From Embiotoca jacksoni (lineage: Eukaryota; Chordata; Actinopteri; Embiotocidae), in the NCBI GenBank assembly GCA_022577435.1, contig JAKOON010000018.1, forward strand, positions 5,666,156-5,730,155: DNA of 64,000 nucleotides, in the 5' to 3' direction. The notes below the pieces were generated by a model. It was not told the DNA's origin, did no database searches, and saw only the letters and a program-made list of their open reading frames with translations. Both the position numbers and the translations under genes were made by a program. Positions 1-12,660 of this stretch are shown one piece after another; the first letter of the stretch is position 1, and each line of letters opens with the position of its first letter.

Positions 1-880
1 GGCACCTGCTTTTCTCTTCTGCGAGCGGAAGCCAGGTCTGAGGGGGAGATAAAGTGCTGATTGTCCCTTTCCTGCCTTCTTTTTAGGCGGAAGTCGGAGG
101 CATTGAAGTGAAACCACTTCAAGATGCCTCCCTGGTTACTCTTTACTGCCAGGGAGTCTCCGGACTAGTCTCTGCTGATTAATCAAAGTGCTCCATCATC
201 AAACATTGATGCTCACACAATTCGCCAGCGCCTCAGCGGAGCGTGTAATGTCTAGAGATCATCATGCCCTCACAATGGTAATTGAAGGGCAATTGCGCAT
301 GCTATCTATAGATACGGGATCTACCGCAACCAATATGCAAGACGTAGGGCAACTGCCGATGTTCCACATATTTATGTACGGCAGCCAGCCACACATCCAC
401 AAAAAAAAAAGAAAAAAAAAAAGAGTTCAAAGCCTCCGAGACCCACATCTGACAAAGCTGCTCTTAGATGTGATGAAATGCATAATGAATAAGCTTGTAT
501 GTACCTGCATGGGACCCTCCTGCTTGTTCAGTACAGGACTTACTTTGATTACTAAGAATATTGGATGAGGAAGTGACTGGAGCATCTCAACAAGGTTTAC
601 ACCCATGAAACTCCAAGTGCTCCAATTCTCCTGTTATATACTGTAGTCTATCTTTGTTTTTAGCTACATTGACAAAACCAGCAGCAATCATTTGCCTTTA
701 AGTGTGAACAGTTTTTCATGTTTTTGACCAGGTCAGAACACAGTATAATTGCCACAAATTTTATTATGCACATGTTGCATCTTGCCCAGCCCGATCTACA
801 CAGCCCCATATATCGCGCCAAAGGGTGTAATACATCCGTGAGTCTACTGTGTCAGTGTCTCACTGAGGCGTGAAAAGTAC
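1..880. other. non-coding stretch, no feature recognised
   Basis: No repeat or gene is recognised. The first 200 bases are complex, balanced sequence with a pyrimidine-rich run ending in TTTTTAGG near 80-90, which resembles a splice acceptor. No open frame with a recognisable protein follows it, so I do not call an exon. An A-rich tract lies near 400-422. The open frame across 188-568 is low-complexity in the middle and matches no family I know. Confidence 0.5.
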
Positions 881-884
881 ATGA

Positions 885-1135
885 ATCGATGACGAGGGTT
901 GAAAAGAAGGAGGTAAACTACAAAGAGTGATAACATAGGGAGAAGGTCAAGGGTGGTTAGATGGCCCAAAAAGTCAATGTGGATTTCTTACATAAGTAAG
1001 TTATGATATAACGTGTTTACCTTACGTAACTGATGTTAAATAAGTTGCTACCTTACTTATGTAAAATTACTTATGTTAACCCAAACCATAAACTTTCCTA
1101 AACTGAACATTTTGGCAGGATACCAGGCTGATCTA
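885..1135. repeat. degenerate interspersed repeat with an internal palindrome
   Basis: ATAGGGAGAAGGTC at 935-948 recurs exactly at 14908-14921, each time followed by a GGGTGG-type stretch. Next comes an inverted repeat, TTACATAAGTAAG (988-1000) against CTTACTTATGTAA (1052-1064), with a 51-base loop. The tail reads CCCAAACCATAAACTTTCCTAAAC (1081-1104; only the pattern matters), which resembles a dispersed teleost repeat I remember. It looks like an old fragment, probably of a DNA transposon. I assign no family name. Confidence 0.45.
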
Positions 1136-3377
1136 AATGTCTTATTGTACAACGTGGGAAATGTCCAGATCAAAGTCATGCAATATCCCACATGCAATAA
1201 ACTGTACTTGGGGTGATAATAGGTTCAAACTAATACTGACGAGTGGGCAGTGTGAATATATGTTCACTCTTACTGTTACTTCTTGTAACAAACACTTCCC
1301 TAAAAGCAAAGACTTCCAGCTTGTGTCACAGCCCTCGCTGGTGGCTGTTTCTGGTGTTATGGTTCAGTATGATGACTTTAGAACATTGGTTTGGGGCCTT
1401 AAAAATAGTTTGTCTGTGGTAGGTAGTTGGAGGCATTTTCCTGTAATTCAGCTGGGAGCTCTCCATGTTATAGAGAGGTGCCCAGTATTTAGAAAGCTAA
1501 GTGTGTGGCTGTGGTGTTGTCTCACCTAACCAGCATTACCCTGATGAAACCCCAGCAGGAAGACCAACAGGAAAAAAGTCTTCATACTCTGTACTTGGAG
1601 GGCAAAAAAAACAAGTTTCAGGAAAAAGAAATGAGAGAAAAGTTGGCCTCTAGTTAATACTTTCCAATTTCACTAGATATTTATCAGAATGCTGACACCT
1701 ATAAAGCGCTGACGTTCTGCTTCATTTCCTGTTTTGCATCTTAAAAATGCTGACGCTCTGCAATGCGAATCACCTGAGAAAGCCTCTGCTTTTGCAAATC
1801 TACACATTGTCTTGTGCTGATCCTCACAGTCTTTACATTTGACTTTGCTTACACAGTGCGTGCCGCTCTTTTAAGTTGAAATGTCTTTCAGCGTGTTCAA
1901 CACCAGGGCACCACCATCAACACTCCCTGATTTATCATGGGAGTCTGCTGACAGGTTAAAATGGGGAAATCTGTCGAGGGACATGATGTTTTTGGAACAC
2001 CTTCTCATCCTTTAAAATCAGTGGAAACACAGGGAGGACGGGACAAATTGAGGACAGCTGAATGAACACATTCCCCATCTGTCATTTATTGTTTTTCCCC
2101 CATTCTGTAAGTCAGTCAGATAATTTAATTGTGGTGTGTGTGTGTGCTACAATCTATGATGCTCTGCTGTCTTGAAAAGGTAGATTTGAGTGATCAAGAC
2201 ATCAGGTGCGAGCTTATACTGTGAAATTAAAGAGTAAACAGAGTAAACAGGGCTCAACACTGAGGAGGAAAGCAGCCAAAAAAAGATAAATATATTTTTT
2301 TTAAAAAGGGGGGCCCTATGAATTGTATGAGCTCCCCTGTAGTTGAATTATAGATCTGCTCTCGTGTTTTTGTCTGGGTGATTGACAGAAGGGGAAGGCA
2401 CATCTTCAGACCCCATGCCCCTGCCATGAAAGTGAAATGAAATTTCAAAATGTACCGCAAGAGCTCGGCAACCCTACAGCATCCCCGTTTCTGACTCAAT
2501 GTCTGCGATAGGCAGTGAAATCTCCGTATTTGACCATAGTGGCTTCATGCAGTAATCATCTCCTTCCCTTATAAAACCATAGCACTTGTGGGAAAAGGTC
2601 CCCACTGTACTCCTTGTCTATGCATAACTGTCATTCACTGCATTTGTCCATGTTTTCCTGTGCCGCACAAATCATTTTCCATGCACTCTTAATTCTTCCC
2701 GGGGCCAAATAAATACATCCACACACTCTTCATTTTACATTTCATACTTGAGGTTTTTTTATTTTGACAGGAAATTTTCTTATCACCCTCTTCTCAGACA
2801 CAATCAAGCACAGGCAGAGGATCTAATTAAAAATTTAATTTCAAAAGAATCCACAAAAATAACTCATGAGTGTTTCTCAGCTCATTGGGACACATCGGCT
2901 ATTCAACAATATTGCCAGACCCAATGTTCATATTGGACAATTCTGCAAAAACCTCACAGAAAAATGCTTTTAACTTCCAATACCAACATTTTAACAGTTA
3001 TATTCTATTACACAATGTGTGCAAATGGCTAGAAAACTATGGTGAAACTGTGCTTATATGTGCGACTTTCTCCAGATTTGCAGCTTCTAACCAAAGACCT
3101 CTGATTTTTAAGCTGAACGTTCCTCACTTTTGGCCTAATTTGTAGCTGGTAGCAAGGTTCAATCAATTGTCCAAACTTACTCTCCAGAGGTGAGGAGCAG
3201 TGGGGAGATACCATCGTAACTTTCCATGAACCAGGCCATTATTTGTTCCTATCTGGGAAGCAAACACCGTGCAAAAATTCAGATAATACAGGACCTTTAT
3301 GGCTTCTAACACTTCCATGTATTCAGCATCGTTCCAAAGAACTTGGGGTTAAGGCCCTTGAAAACTTGGCTGGGTTT
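1136..3377. other. non-coding stretch, no feature recognised
   Basis: AT-leaning sequence with no recognisable gene or repeat. The open frame at 1137-1529 has no domain I know. A short (GT) run near 2130-2145 and a T/A run near 2290-2305 are the only simple sequences. Confidence 0.5.
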
Positions 3378-3380
3378 AAA

Positions 3381-3441
<61 letters not shown>
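3378..3441. repeat. poly(A) plus (TA)n microsatellite
   Basis: A run of 21 A (3378-3398) passes directly into about 21 TA units (3399-3440). An A-run followed by a simple repeat can be the tail of a retroposon, but nothing SINE- or LINE-like is recognisable just upstream, so it is annotated only as simple sequence. Confidence 0.95.
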
Positions 3442-3443
<2 letters not shown>

Positions 3444-3678
3444 TTTATGTCTACAGTATAGACACAATATTAATGATTAAATACGAATACATTTAGATGC
3501 TAGTAGATACAAATCTTTAAATCTTGTTCAGTGGGACTGTGTGATTGTGAGTTCTCCAGCTGTCATCAAATTCTTATTCAGTTGTTGTTAAATGCTGATT
3601 GGTGCAACCACATACATGACAATACCCTTTCCTAATTGAGCCCCGCCCGCTTCAAACTAGTGAGACGTTCACAGCCTT

Positions 3679-4105
3679 AGACTGTATATAAAAGTGGATA
3701 TGGGTTCCGGGTCTGACAAGTGAGGCCAATGCAGAAGTTCCATAAAGTGTAACACCACCGAGAGCCACGAGGGGTTGACTCCAAAAAGACTCTGGCTCCA
3801 TAGAATCCCATTCAACTTTGTACAACAATACATTTTTGCCAAAAGTCATAATGGTGTATTTCAGTAAAGTCACTCCTATTACTTTTCTGGCAATCCATCT
3901 GAAAATAGGCCTCAAAAAGTGGTATGTTTGGGGGTGTGTCTGTTGGATTGACAGGCCTGTGGTGCAGTCAAGTTTCCGCCATAGGTGGGCAGGCGTAGTG
4001 TCCTCGGATTGCCCAATCAAATCGAGCCAGGTTTCCGCTGACTCCTTCTGAGCTCGTCCGACTATCATCACTCCTGGCTTTGAAAAACAAGATGGCAGTT
4101 GTGGT
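3679..4105 (+). mobile_element. non-autonomous TIR-type DNA element, copy 1
   Basis: It starts with AGACTGTATATAAAAG and continues with GTCTGACAAGTGAGGCCAATGC. It contains GATTGACAGGCCTG...GTGCAGTCAAGTTTC and ends near AAAACAAGATGGCAG. The same blocks in the same order occur at 34575-35118 and 37897-38285, and inverted at 11650-12120. In the family as I remember it, the AGACTGTATATAAAAGTGGACG terminus is repeated inverted at the other end, which makes it a MITE-like element. In this copy the far terminus is lost or too diverged to see. The minus-strand open frame of 139 codons across it is incidental. The TATATAAA looks like a TATA box but is part of the terminal motif. Confidence 0.7.
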
Positions 4106-6498
4106 TTCGCAAATCTATTAATAACTACAGAATCTGAATGTTGTCACTACTTGGTTCAGGTTAGAGAATAATTGTAGTCATGGTTCAAAGAAACCAGTCA
4201 TTACAGTTAAGTCAGGTAGACAGAATGGAGACAAGATGCAGACAGCAGACTTGGTTGCTAAAGACTTACATGTTGCACACCCAACCATCAACCTCACCCT
4301 CCTTCCTAAAGATATTTACAGACAAGTAAGGTAAATTTCCATCTCATGTCATTCGCACACATTTGACTGATGAATGTTTGAGTCTAATTATTTCATACAA
4401 TGTGCTAACTGTTATCTGCGAGCTCGCAACAGATGCATCACTTGCGTCTCTGGTATTGTGTGCGTTAGATTTCAGCTCAGACTATAACTGAACTCAAAAC
4501 TCGCCACAAACTGTTTTCTGTATTTCCCTCCAGTCTCCCTCCTTTACCCCTCTAATCTCTGTTCATTTATCAGGTAGATTGATGAAGCTGCAGGATTCGC
4601 CCTGGGCAAACTCGTATCTAATCGTCTCTTTCCATTGACTTTGCATTCACTGCCTCTAAAATTCTCTGAACATTCAGTTAAAGATGCACAGGTGGAAGTA
4701 GCGCGATGCTGGTAAAGTGACGTAAAACCTGAGACAGCAGTTATTATTCGCATAACCACAGGAGATCGCTGTCAGAAAAACACAAGCACAGTTTGTTTAT
4801 GGGTTTATAGGGAGGACAATCTCCTTCATACTGGGAAATAAAAAATAAAACTTAGTTTTGGTATCTGTAGTTCCTCCCAGGTATTTCCAATATAATCAAT
4901 AAGAAAGATTGAATTAACAATGCCTTGTTTGGAAGGAATTTCAGAACATTTTTGCTTGAGGAAAGAGGTATCCTTATTCGGCTATAAAAGACAAATCTCG
5001 TACGGAAATCTATACGAAATCTATTGTTTGGAAAATGATGTTGTTACTGCATGTACATATGTTGTACATATTGAATGTTCTTGTCCATGTTTGTAGGATT
5101 AATCAGTGTCGTAGCTTCCATGTGCAAAGTTTCTCGTGTTTAGTATTCTGGCTACAACAGCTGTGGGGAACCTTGTGAAGAGTATTCATCATTAAAGTTC
5201 AGTCAAACCAAGTGCGTGTCTTCCTCCCTCACTCAGCGCATCACACTCCTGCAGGGCGTACAGTATTTAATTTAGTCCAATCTTTAAAAATCAGCAAAAC
5301 CATTCTTCTTGTTAATGGAGAGGAAATGTGCATGGCATGTCAACTAGTGGTTAACCTCACAGAAGTTTCCCAGTGTTAATCTTGGAAGAGCATCTGAGCT
5401 TTTTAATAGGAAAAGCCAATTAAAAATCAGTTAACATCTCTGAATCCGGCCATATACCTTATTTCTCTTTTTCTTTAAAAAAAAAAGAAAAAAAGAAGAC
5501 ACCTGAATAGCCTCACTGTTCCCAGCAGTAACCGAGAGACCCATGACTGCACCTAATCCGCAAATTATATAACACACGGGCCATTTCCCTATGTAATTCT
5601 GCAGGAAACAAAAGGACGGTTATTTCAGGGGAGCAGTGATTCTGCACAGCGCTGGCAGGGGCACGGTGGCTGCCTGAGAACAGCCTCCCTCTCTCAGCAC
5701 CATGAAATGAAAATTTACATTCGCTTAGTGAAGCCGTGGTGCTCGGTGGTAGACAGCTGTATATTTAATGAGAGCGGGGAGATTTAATTACCTCTGTTTT
5801 AGCGGGCAAGACTTCTGCGGTGCAATGACAGGGGATATACAGTGCAGGGAGGAGGTGGCAGATGATTTCTCTGCTCGCATCTCAGCAGTCGCCGAGCCGA
5901 AGTGGAGCGGAGCTAGCTGGCACTGGGGCTGCAATTAATCCAAATTTATTCCACTGCTCTATAAGGCTGATCTGAAGGAGACGGTGGAAATAGTCAAGGC
6001 GGTGAGTCTCCACAAGAGAGGGAGGAAAACAAATAAATACGCGCTAAAAAACAGCCGCAATCTCCAGATCCTTTGCTGACATGTAACACTCATATTCTAA
6101 TGTGATTATTAATGTTGTGAATTTTCCCCCCAAGGCCTTGTTTTTTTATCGCATCAGCAAAACTTCTTCAAGGCTACATCTGACATCTTCATGCTTATTT
6201 TCAGCTGCAGAACTCCAGCTTCTACAGAGGTGGGATGACAACAGGGTATCTGATGCAGTTATCAGCCCAACAACACTTCAACACATGCCAGATAAACCCC
6301 TTCTTCTGCAAATTCATCACTCTTTGAACTCGCATGTAGCATCGGTTCAGACATAATGTGCACTCTGTATTCCAATCAATGAGCAGCAGTCACACACCAT
6401 CAAAAAAAAAAAGCTCAATTGGTGAGACTGAGATTATCACCATCTTCATTTCAGCATCAATTGGCAGAAGAATCAATTTAAGCGGTATCTGGTATCTC
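4106..6498. other. non-coding stretch, complex block at about 5570-6060
   Basis: No gene is recognised. A purine-rich A/G tract preceded by a T/C tract sits at about 5460-5497. The part from about 5570 to 6060 is balanced in composition, free of repeats, and contains TTTAATTA- and GCAATTAATCC-type homeodomain-like motifs. That look is often seen in conserved vertebrate non-coding elements, but conservation cannot be judged from one sequence. Confidence 0.35.
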
Positions 6499-6502
6499 CA
6501 CC

Positions 6503-6579
<77 letters not shown>
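6499..6579. repeat. (CCCA)n to (CA)n microsatellite
   Basis: Three CCCA units (6499-6510) pass into an uninterrupted CA run (6511-6579, about 34 units). It generates artefactual Thr-His and Cys-Val open frames on both strands. Confidence 0.98.
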
Positions 6580-6581
<2 letters not shown>

Positions 6582-7769
6582 TAGCATGAAGTTTTATTTT
6601 ATCATCATGGGAAATAATGAGAAACAGCAGAGTTTCTCTGAGCTGGTTTTAAGACTTAATTCTTTCTGAGGGGAGATAAAGTGAGTTGTTTTGACCATCA
6701 TGCCATATTGAATATTCACAAAGATATAATTAAAATGCTGATAGCCATCAGAGTTGTTTTATGATAATGAGTCAAGGTCAAGGCAGGAAAATACATTCTC
6801 CCTTGCTTGAAGCCACAGTAGAAGGTCGTATTCAAAATGCAAAATATTTTCACTGTAATTAAGTGTATTCTGATTAGCAGCTGGAAAAGTAAATCAAGTT
6901 CATAATGAGGGAAGGAATGTTGGTATCATCGTTGATAGTGTTTTCTTCTTTACAACAATGACTCATTACAGTTGTTAACATTTCTTAATAAAAGCAGAAT
7001 TTATTGATATTTTGTGCCCCATAGAAGCAACAGGATAAGTTAAGCAGACGTGGAGCGACACTGCAATCCAATATTAACATTAGCTTTGTTGGCAAGTAGC
7101 TTTAGCAGCTAGTCAATGAGTTACCAGCTAAGTTTGCTGCTGACATCGTTGGCTACCTCGTGGAGCTTTGGAACACAGAAAATTCAGAGCTTTTTTTTTT
7201 ATTAAAATTTTTTTTTTAAAAAATGACCTTTTTAGCTGTGAAACCAAAACAATCAGCTGAAAAACACTCAAACCCTTTATTCAGTCAATGGAGACCCAGG
7301 AGTTGGGTGATCACTTTTGGGGGGTTTTGTGCTACCAGTGAAAGCAGCCACAGTATACATTGTCATTCATTCATTCTTAATATAAACATATGAATCAGTG
7401 TAGCTTTAAAGAAATTGACTCAGGTTTTTGTTTTCTATGGAGAATATTTACAATTAATACTGCTGCTGTTTTAAAGGTACTGTACAATATTCAATAAACA
7501 AGTTGTTTAATAGCCACATGATCAGATCCTGATCCTGGAGACTTTTCTTTACATTATTCTGTCTGCAGAGAAGCTGGACCTGGAAATAAATGTTAAAGCT
7601 GCAGTAATTGTTTTTATTTATCTATGTATTTATTTATTTTACCACTTGAGGGCTGCACAACAAGCAACACAACACCGACATGGTCTTGGCTTATAAAATT
7701 AGCGCAGCCATATTAGAAGCAGGTGCCTGTTTACAGTAGACAAATAGCAAAGGAGCATGTGTGATAAAT
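6580..7769. other. non-coding stretch, no feature recognised
   Basis: AT-rich. T/A homopolymer runs lie at about 7191-7225 and a TATTTATTTAT run near 7612-7640. There is no coding signal. Confidence 0.5.
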
Positions 7770-7960
7770 GTCCAGCATTGCTTTTTTTTTTATTTTATTT
7801 TTTTTTAGCTCTCTTTCTGTCTCCACCAATTAACAAGGGGAAAAAAACTGGCTTTTTAGCTACTAAATCTCTACTTTGTTCACCGCCATTGTGAGCTGTA
7901 GTGCAGTAAGAGCTTTACATTTTTAGATCAGTTGTTAAAATGAAAGTATAGTACTGCAGC
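7770..7960 (+). repeat. interspersed repeat fragment, family F copy 1
   Basis: CTCTCTTTCTGTCTCCACCAA is followed by AGCTACTAAATCTCT (7858-7872) and TTTGTTCACCG. Inverted at 25620-25830 and direct at 49735-49860 there are matching cores, AGCTGCTAATTGCTCT and AGCTGCTAAATGCTCT. The pattern fits a dispersed fish repeat whose name I do not know. It is too diverged to set boundaries. Confidence 0.4.
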
Positions 7961-9281
7961 TTGAACTATATGTTGTAGGCTGAACCTAAGAACACCTGCA
8001 AGGCAACACACAGCAGTCTTTGGTGTCTATGTCCTTTTTATGACTATTGAACAGCATAAGGAGATCGCATTACCTGGATTGGTAAACTAATTTATGATGC
8101 TGAAACTTAATCAAAACAACAAATACATTTCCTCCAAAACCTATTGGGCCAAGAAAATTAGTTGCATATCAATGGTATTTTGTTGGAGACAAGTGTGGTC
8201 ATAGTGCAGGTGGTACTGGTTGTTTTTGATGTATGTGTGTCCCCAGTATATCAGAGACAATACACGACTCTACAGTTCAGGGGAAATCATGTCTGTTCAT
8301 AGACGATTCAATTCCGTTGGAGCCATGATTCAATCAGGAAAGTGATGGAAGTTAACAACAATACCACAGCTGCCTCTGGATACTGCCTGTACAGAATTTT
8401 TGATACTCAATTATTTTAATCCAGAAGTTCATTATTTATTAATTCACTGGGTCTGGTGGTTCATAATTTAGGTCCCAGAAAGTAAAAATTCAGCTATGTA
8501 GCAATTAAGGGGATGTTCAGCAACGGAGCCCGAATTCACCTCCAGCTAATGTTTATAATATTCAAATACCAGCATGGATTCCATTCCTCGGTATCATTAT
8601 GACTCCTCACTGCACGGCAACTTTGAGTCAAACATGAGAATAGTTGGAGGCAATGTGTTCCTTGGGGTTTAGTGGAAATTAAAGTTTTAGAAATTGGTTC
8701 ATGCCAATCAATGCGGCGAGGAAGGGGAGGGAGAAGCAAACTAAAGGGAGAGATGCAAGAAGAGAAAATAATGAGGCCAAGAGTGCAGGAAGGATAAACC
8801 GCCATGATGATTGGAGTGACAGTGACTGAGAGGAAGAGGAGGGGGAGACAGTCAGGGAAACCCAGACTCACTGAGTTCATCCTCAGCTACCAAAACTCCT
8901 CTGCAGCACTTTTCTCCTTACAAACTGCCAATCCACTCGAAGTGTCTCCTCGCTCCATCATCCTTCACCTCTCTATCCCACCCTCCCTCACACGCTCGCC
9001 ACCACCATATTTTCCTTTCTTCCCGCCTTCCTCTGTTCCATTTCTTTCCCTTTCCTTCCTCACACTGTTTGGATTTTGGCAGACTTTCCCCCCCGCCTCC
9101 GCCACCACCACCACCATCGCTGCCCCCCCTCTGTCCCCCAGCCAGCAATGAATCACATGGAGGCCAGGGACCCAGAGGCTGCCAGGGCCTCCTGATGACT
9201 CCCAGCCCGGCCATAACAAGTGGCTGACAGCTCTATTTACATAAGAGCAGCAGGCAGCGCGGAGAACCAGCCCAGTCTAAG

Positions 9282-9283
<2 letters not shown>
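7961..9283. other. non-coding stretch with purine/pyrimidine-rich part
   Basis: No gene is recognised. From about 8715 to 9150 there is a strand-biased region: purine-rich (8715-8860), then C/T-rich (8960-9140), including CCACCACCACCACC near 9105. This produces opposing open frames at 8804-9151 and 8918-9214 that are composition artefacts. Confidence 0.45.
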
Positions 9284-9326
<43 letters not shown>

Positions 9327-9327
9327 C
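9284..9327. repeat. (CA)n microsatellite
   Basis: CA run with a single A-to-G change at 9320. Confidence 0.98.
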
Positions 9328-10245
<918 letters not shown>

Positions 10246-10613
10246 CCTGACACACGCATTTCCCCAGAGCTGTGGATACAAAGGTGCTCATGGGCCTAAT
10301 GGGGTCAAACAGACTGTAAATCAATTGTAAAGCCTCCTCTCCGGGGCTTTCTCCGGAGGACGAGGCTGTGCCACTGAAGTCCTTCACTCTGCTCTACACG
10401 AGCAGCTGCAGCATACAGTCTGCGACACACGTATCAGGTTACACTGTGACGAAAATCACTGGGAGGATTTTACAGTACAAATGTTACAAGCAGTGATGAT
10501 AAATGTCACCGAGGGTGCTCCAGACTGGTTATCAGTACCCAAGACAAGTCTGATGGATTGAGTTCATGGCGCTGAACTTTTTGTAAACTCACTGTACTTT
10601 CCTGAACTCTTCT

Positions 10614-10614
<1 letters not shown>
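10246..10614. other. non-coding stretch between two CA arrays
   Basis: Mixed composition with no gene or repeat recognised. TCCTCTCCGGGGCTTTCTCCGGAGGA near 10336-10360 contains a small CTCCGG/CCGGAG inverted repeat. Confidence 0.45.

Positions 10615-10689
<75 letters not shown>
10615..10689. repeat. (CA)n microsatellite
   Basis: Uninterrupted AC run, about 37 units. Confidence 0.98.
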
Positions 10690-10692
<3 letters not shown>

Positions 10693-11142
10693 GCTTGGTC
10701 ATCGTAGGCCAAAACTGCATCCTGCCAGATTTGTTAGGAAACAGGCATTCATACTGGAGGAATGCATTATTATTTTCAAAGAAATGTGAATTCTCTTAAA
10801 TTTTTGTGGAAGTGCTTATGAACAATAAGACAAATAATGTTGCTTTTTTGTTTTCTGTTATTCAGAAGTGGATTATTCTTTGATGCATTTGTTGAAAAAG
10901 GTCTGAGGCCTGTGACATTCAGGCCCAACTAAGTTTTTTTTTTTTTGTTACTCATCACATGTAAAAATGGTTGGAATCCACTGATTTCATCTTTAACAGT
11001 GTATTGATATTTTATTTTGAACTCTTCTAAACAGTACTTTGGGACACAATATTTCCCAAAAATTAAGTATGAAGTAGCATAAAATCGAAATACTCCAGTG
11101 AAATACAAACACTTCAGAATCGTAGTACATTCCCTCACTGCA
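10690..11142. other. non-coding; possible repeat relic at 11050-11140
   Basis: AT-rich. AAGTAGCATAAAATCGAAATACTCCAGTG (about 11070-11100) resembles a dispersed teleost repeat containing AAGTAGCATAAAATGGAAATACTCAAG, as I remember it. The resemblance is weak. Confidence 0.3.
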
Positions 11143-11231
11143 TGCACACACAGTCATGTTTTCTTCGCCTCAGAGGACATTACATTTCCTGGTGACTCAC
11201 CTCAACCACAACTACCACTTGTGTGACCCTT

Positions 11232-12276
11232 AAGGCCCTTTCAGATACAGTACAACACAACAACATAACAAAAGCACCACTACAGTATGAAATCTATTAT
11301 TTACAAAGGCTTGCACTGTGCCATGACAACTTTGAGCTTCATCACAGAAAGCTGCGCCCCGTGACAAATACCTGCATGACCAAAAGAAATGAAGCAGCCA
11401 GGCATGAGTGGAAAAACTGTTATTGTGCGAGTCTGATCTCCCTGAATTGTGTGACACAAGTTTGTGTTTGTGTTTGAGACATTGAGAGGGAAGCATTATT
11501 GGAAACTCGTTTCTAACCAAGAAGACATGTCAGGTGTGTTTTAACAGGTTGCTTCATGGTAGACAGTACATGTGGCGTAACATATATAATAAACAGAGCT
11601 TAAGTTTGTCATATGATTAATGACATTCTTTTTTGCACTGTACTAAAATAGACTGTATGTGAAAAGTGGACGTCATCCATTGGTTTCCTGAAGAGTGGTT
11701 TTGAAGCTCAGTTCTCGGTGACTCTGGCCGTCGCCACCTTGGCAGTGTCTGACTCAGCCTTACTCCACACTTATCCATAAATGGGCAAAGAGGTGGTGTG
11801 TGGGTGGAGCCAAGGCAGGCTGAATAAAGCCTGGATGCTGAAAGCCAGCCCGCCCCCAAAGATGCACAACTTGAAGTAAACCTTTCATACAATTTAAACA
11901 AGTGACGTACGTAACAGAACAGTTGTCATCGATAGCAAAATTAGCTTTAGAGACCAAAACCCTTTTTCATACCAGGAAATGTATTGCAGGTTTAACATTT
12001 TTGCATTTTAACATGGTGGTCCGTAGGGATGGATTCGTTTTTGGAGCCTCAAGTGGCTATTCAAGGAACTGCAGTTTTTGGCACTTCATTTTTCAGCCCC
12101 AGAGATCGCCTTTTTGGTATTAAGAATGATGGAAGCAGACGCTGTGACATAATTCCCCACTAAGAGTTTGAAAGCTCTGTGTTCAGGAAACTCACGCAGA
12201 ACCGAGCAAAATAGTCCAATGTGCACTTACACCCAGAGTCAAGCTTTGCGCACATCGTTTTGTCTGAAAGGGCCTT
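11232..12276. mobile_element. TIR DNA transposon relic inserted in the tandem repeat
   Basis: The termini are AAGGCCCTTTCAGATA (11232-11247) and, inverted, AAGGCCCTTTCAGACA (RC of 12261-12276), matching at 15 of 16 positions. They coincide with the points where the tandem repeat is interrupted, which supports their being the element ends. Total length is 1045 bp. Removing the nested copy at 11650-12120 leaves about 574 bp. No transposase is recognised, so it is non-autonomous. I see no convincing target-site duplication, so the superfamily stays open. Confidence 0.65.
11650..12120 (-). mobile_element. non-autonomous TIR-type DNA element, copy 2 (inverted, nested)
   Basis: It begins AGACTGTATGTGAAAAGTGGACGT and CATCCATTGGTTT, then TTTTGAAGCTCAGTTCTCGG. 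This is the reverse complement of the end of copy 3 (AAACTGATGGGTGG and CTCGAGGTTTTAAAATGACAG at about 35045-35085). It ends with GAACTGCAGTTTTTGGCACTTC..TTTTTCAGCCCC, the counterpart of the other copies' start. Having both family ends in one copy shows the element spans roughly 470-540 bp. It lies wholly inside the 11232-12276 element, so it inserted after it. Confidence 0.65.
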
Positions 12277-12660
12277 TCCCAAACCTTACACTTAAACCAA
12301 GTCTTCACTCTAAAATTAAATGGGTTACCTCATAGGGACTTTCTTTGGTCCCCACAATGTGACTGTTAAATTTATGTCCCCACAATATGAGTAAATTGAG
12401 TACACACACACTTGCAGTCATGTTTTTATCATTTCAGAGGACATTGACATACATTTATTCTCTGGAGACTCATCCTAACTGTAACAATATTACTATTTGC
12501 TTAACCCTTTACATAAGCTTAAACCAAGAATTTGCCTTAGAATGTAACGCTTTACGTTATGGGCACTTTGTTTTTTCTCCCAAAAGGAGGTAGGTTCCCA
12601 AAATAACTGTGACTATGCGAACATATTTATGTCCTCACAACATAATAATAACACACTCAT

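Larger units (their letters stand above)
11143..12660. repeat. two-unit tandem repeat (GGTCCCCACAATG type), split by insertions
   Basis: Unit 1 begins CACAGTCATGTTTTC..TCAGAGGACATTACA (11143-11231), is interrupted, and resumes at 12277 with CTTAAACCAAGTCTTCACTC, TGGTCCCCACAATGTGAC and TTATGTCCCCACAATATGAG (to 12401). Unit 2 repeats the same series at 12402-12660: GCAGTCATGTTTTTATC, TCAGAGGACATT, CTTAAACCAAGAATTTGCC and TTATGTCCTCACAAC. The order of blocks shows that 11232-12276 is a later insertion into unit 1. Unit length is about 215-260 bp. The family is known to me as a dispersed, locally tandem fish repeat, but I cannot name it. Confidence 0.65.

Noticed and set aside
60..95. Polypyrimidine tract and AG resembling a splice acceptor
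   Set aside because: No coding frame with a recognisable protein follows, and such matches are frequent by chance.
3681..3692. TATATAAAA resembling a TATA box
   Set aside because: It is part of the terminal motif of the DNA element and recurs at the other copies.
3652..4071. 139-codon minus-strand frame
   Set aside because: It lies inside the non-autonomous DNA element, and the other copies do not keep it open.
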